Source of the DNA: Saprospiraceae bacterium
Lineage (GTDB): Bacteria > Bacteroidota > Bacteroidia > Chitinophagales > Saprospiraceae
Assembly (NCBI GenBank): GCA_016719855.1
Contig: JADJYH010000069.1
Coordinates: 1 to 17,069 of the forward strand
Direction: 5' to 3'
DNA length: 17,069 nucleotides
Shown piece by piece: positions 15,110-17,069 of this stretch (its first letter is position 1; the number at the start of each line of letters is the position of its first letter). The translations under genes and the position numbers were made by a program. The notes beneath the pieces were generated by a model. The model worked only from the letters and a program-made list of their open reading frames with translations. It was not told the DNA's origin and ran no database searches.

Positions 15110-17026
15110 ATGATAAACATCACGTTACCCGACGGCAGCGTCCGTCAATACGAACAAGGCACTTCGGCGATGGACGTCGCCAAGAGCATCAGCGAGGCCT
15201 GGCCCGCAACGTACTCGCCGCCAAAGTCAACGGCGAAGTCTGGGATGCCAGCCGCCCCATCAACAGCGACGCATCGCTCCAACTCCTCACCTGGGACTCC
15301 AAAGAGGGCAAAAATACCTTCTGGCACTCCTCCGCCCACCTCATGGCCGAGGCGCTCGAAACACTGTACCCTGGCATCAAGTTCGGCATCGGCCCGGCGC
15401 TCGACAACGGCTTCTACTACGATGTTGACCCTGGTGGCCGCCAGATTTCGAGCGAGGATTTCAAGAAAATCGAAGACAAAATCATGGAACTTGCTCGGCA
15501 GGGCAATGAGTACCGCCGCCAAGAAATCGGCAAGGCTGAGGCCATCGCTTTTTTCAAGGAAAAAGGAGACGAGTACAAGCTCGAACTGCTGGAAGAACTT
15601 GAAGACGGCAAAATCACCTTCTACCACCAAGGCAATTTCACCGACCTTTGCCGTGGGCCGCACATCCCGGACACGGGCAAAATCAAAGCCGTGAAACTGC
15701 TGAAAATCGGCGGTGCCTACTGGCGTGGCGACGACCAGCGCAACCAGTTGACCCGTATCTACGGCATCACGTTCCAGAAGCAAAAGGAACTGACCGAGTA
15801 CCTCGAAATGCTGGAGGAGGCCAAAAAACGGGACCACCGCAAGCTTGGCGAGGAACTGGAACTTGTTCATGTTTTCGGAGAAAGTCGGCGCTGGTCTGCC
15901 CATCTGGTTGCCCAAGGGCACGGCCCTCCGCAGCCGCCTCGAAAAACTTCTTGAAAGACGAGCAGATCAAGCGCGGCTACCAGCCCGTCATCACGCCGCA
16001 TATCGGCAAAAGAACCTGTACGTGACCAGCGGCCACTACGAAAAATACGGCAAGGACAGCTTCCAGCCCATCCACACGCCACGAGAGGGCGAGGAATTTT
16101 TGCTGAAACCGATGAACTGCCCGCACCACTGCGAGATTTTCGGCCACAAACCACGCAGCTACAAGGAACTGCCAGTGCGCATCGCCGAGTTCGGCACGGT
16201 GTACCGCTATGAAATGAGCGGCGAACTGCACGGCCTCACCCGTGTGCGGGGCTTTACGCAGGACGACGCCCACTTGTTTTGCACCGCCGACCAAGTGAAG
16301 GCGGAGTTCCACGGCGTCATCGAATTGACGCTGATGGTGCTGAAAAACTGGGCTTCGAGAACTATACCGCCCAGATTTCGCTGCGTGACCCGGAGAACAA
16401 GGACAAGTACATCGGTCCGACGAGAACTGGGCGAAAGCCGAAGCCGCCATCATCGAAGCCGCCGCCGAGGCTGGCCTGAGCACCGTGACCGTACTGGGAG
16501 AGGCGGCCTTCTACGGCCCTAAGCTCGACTTCATGGTGAAGGATGCACTTGGCCGCTCTTGGCAATTGGGCACCATCCAAGTGGACTATAACCTACCAGA
16601 ACGCTTCAAGCTCGAATACATCGGCCCGGACAACGCCCCGCATCGCCCAGTGATGATTCACCGGGCGCCTTCGGCTCTATGGAGCGCTTCATCGGCGTGT
16701 TGACTGAGCATTGCGCTGGCAAGTTCCCGCTCTGGCTCGCCCCGGAGCAATACCTACTGCTGCCCATCAGCGACAAGTACAACGACTACGCCAAGGAAGT
16801 GCAGGAGCAATTAGCCCAACACGACATCCGTGGCCGCATTGACGATCGAACGGAAAGCATTGGCCGTAAAATCAGGGATGCCGAAGTGAGCAAAGTGCCA
16901 TTCATGCTCATCGTTGGTGAGAAAGAGGCCGAAGCGAATGCCGTTGGTGTCCGTAAACAGGGGGAAGGGGATTTGGGGGCGAAGAGTGTCCAAGACTTTA
17001 TCGGCTGGTTCAAGGAACAACTTTGA
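15110..17026 (+). CDS. thrS: Threonine-tRNA ligase, multiple frameshifts
   Basis: Charges tRNA-Thr with threonine. Joined across frames it spans about 640 aa, the normal bacterial length. In order: TGS domain MINITLPDGSVRQYEQGTSA; the editing domain with HSSAH and, later, DLCRGPH; the catalytic core with GLPIWLPKG, NCPHHCEIF (zinc Cys), motif 2 around YRYEMSGELHGLTRVRGFTQ then DDAH (zinc His), and motif 3 APHRPVMIHRA / GSMERFIGVL (third ligand His); and the anticodon-binding domain LLPISDKYNDYA to VGVRKQGEGDLG. The frame must be corrected near 15198, 15870, 15950-16010, 16350, 16425 and 16668. An essential gene so broken points to read or assembly error, not decay. Confidence 0.93.
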
Positions 17027-17069
17027 TAGGTTGCCTTCGGCAATGACAATGCTGACATGATTGCGCCTG

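Noticed and set aside
17031..17043. Terminator after thrS
   Set aside because: TTGCC-TTC-GGCAA is only a 5-bp stem and no T-run follows.

Overview
The window looks like a chromosomal segment of a non-photosynthetic, carotenoid-making member of the Bacteroidota, most likely Saprospiria-like. Clues are candidate TAnnTTTG -7 promoter elements upstream of several genes, few clear Shine-Dalgarno sequences, lipoproteins with an acidic stretch after the lipobox Cys, a Lacal_2735-type small protein, and a lycopene cyclase set among DUF2071, DUF2867 and DUF2256 genes. The assignment is inferred from gene content; no rRNA or tRNA gene is visible.

Layout. (1) 1-319 is non-coding and holds strong hairpins. 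(2) 320-3607 (+) is a tight operon: geranylgeranyl reductase, two-cluster ferredoxin, a gamma-tocopherol-methyltransferase-like enzyme and a homogentisate phytyltransferase. It reads as a vitamin E/prenylquinone module. (3) 3662-5033 (+) holds a frameshifted DUF1905/YdeI-type protein and a secreted esterase. (4) 5060-7474 (-) holds an acyl-CoA synthetase and a small lipoprotein with a clear terminator. (5) 7587-8597 is a divergent pair, DUF2256 (-) and a TspO/MBR-like membrane protein (+). (6) 8608-14122 (-) runs, in transcription order, SDR, Lacal_2735-like protein, 94-aa unknown, DUF2071, SDR-DUF2867 and lycopene cyclase. An AT-rich, integron-like cassette with a + strand lipoprotein gene sits just before the cyclase. 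This set resembles the light/photooxidative-stress neighbourhoods of Bacteroidota. (7) 14265-14969 (+) is an alpha/beta hydrolase, and 15110-17026 (+) is thrS.

The reading frame is broken in many genes. thrS, which is essential, needs at least six corrections, and breaks also hit hpt, tspO, crtY, both SDRs, the hydrolase and the DUF1905 gene. Single-base indels, often next to homopolymers, explain nearly all. I read this mainly as sequencing/assembly error, not gene decay, and annotate reconstructed whole genes.

The most interesting features are the tocopherol-type operon, the two attC-like sites bounding a single cassette, and a family of ATTG-containing octamer repeats that recur at four places and in one case are translated inside crtY.
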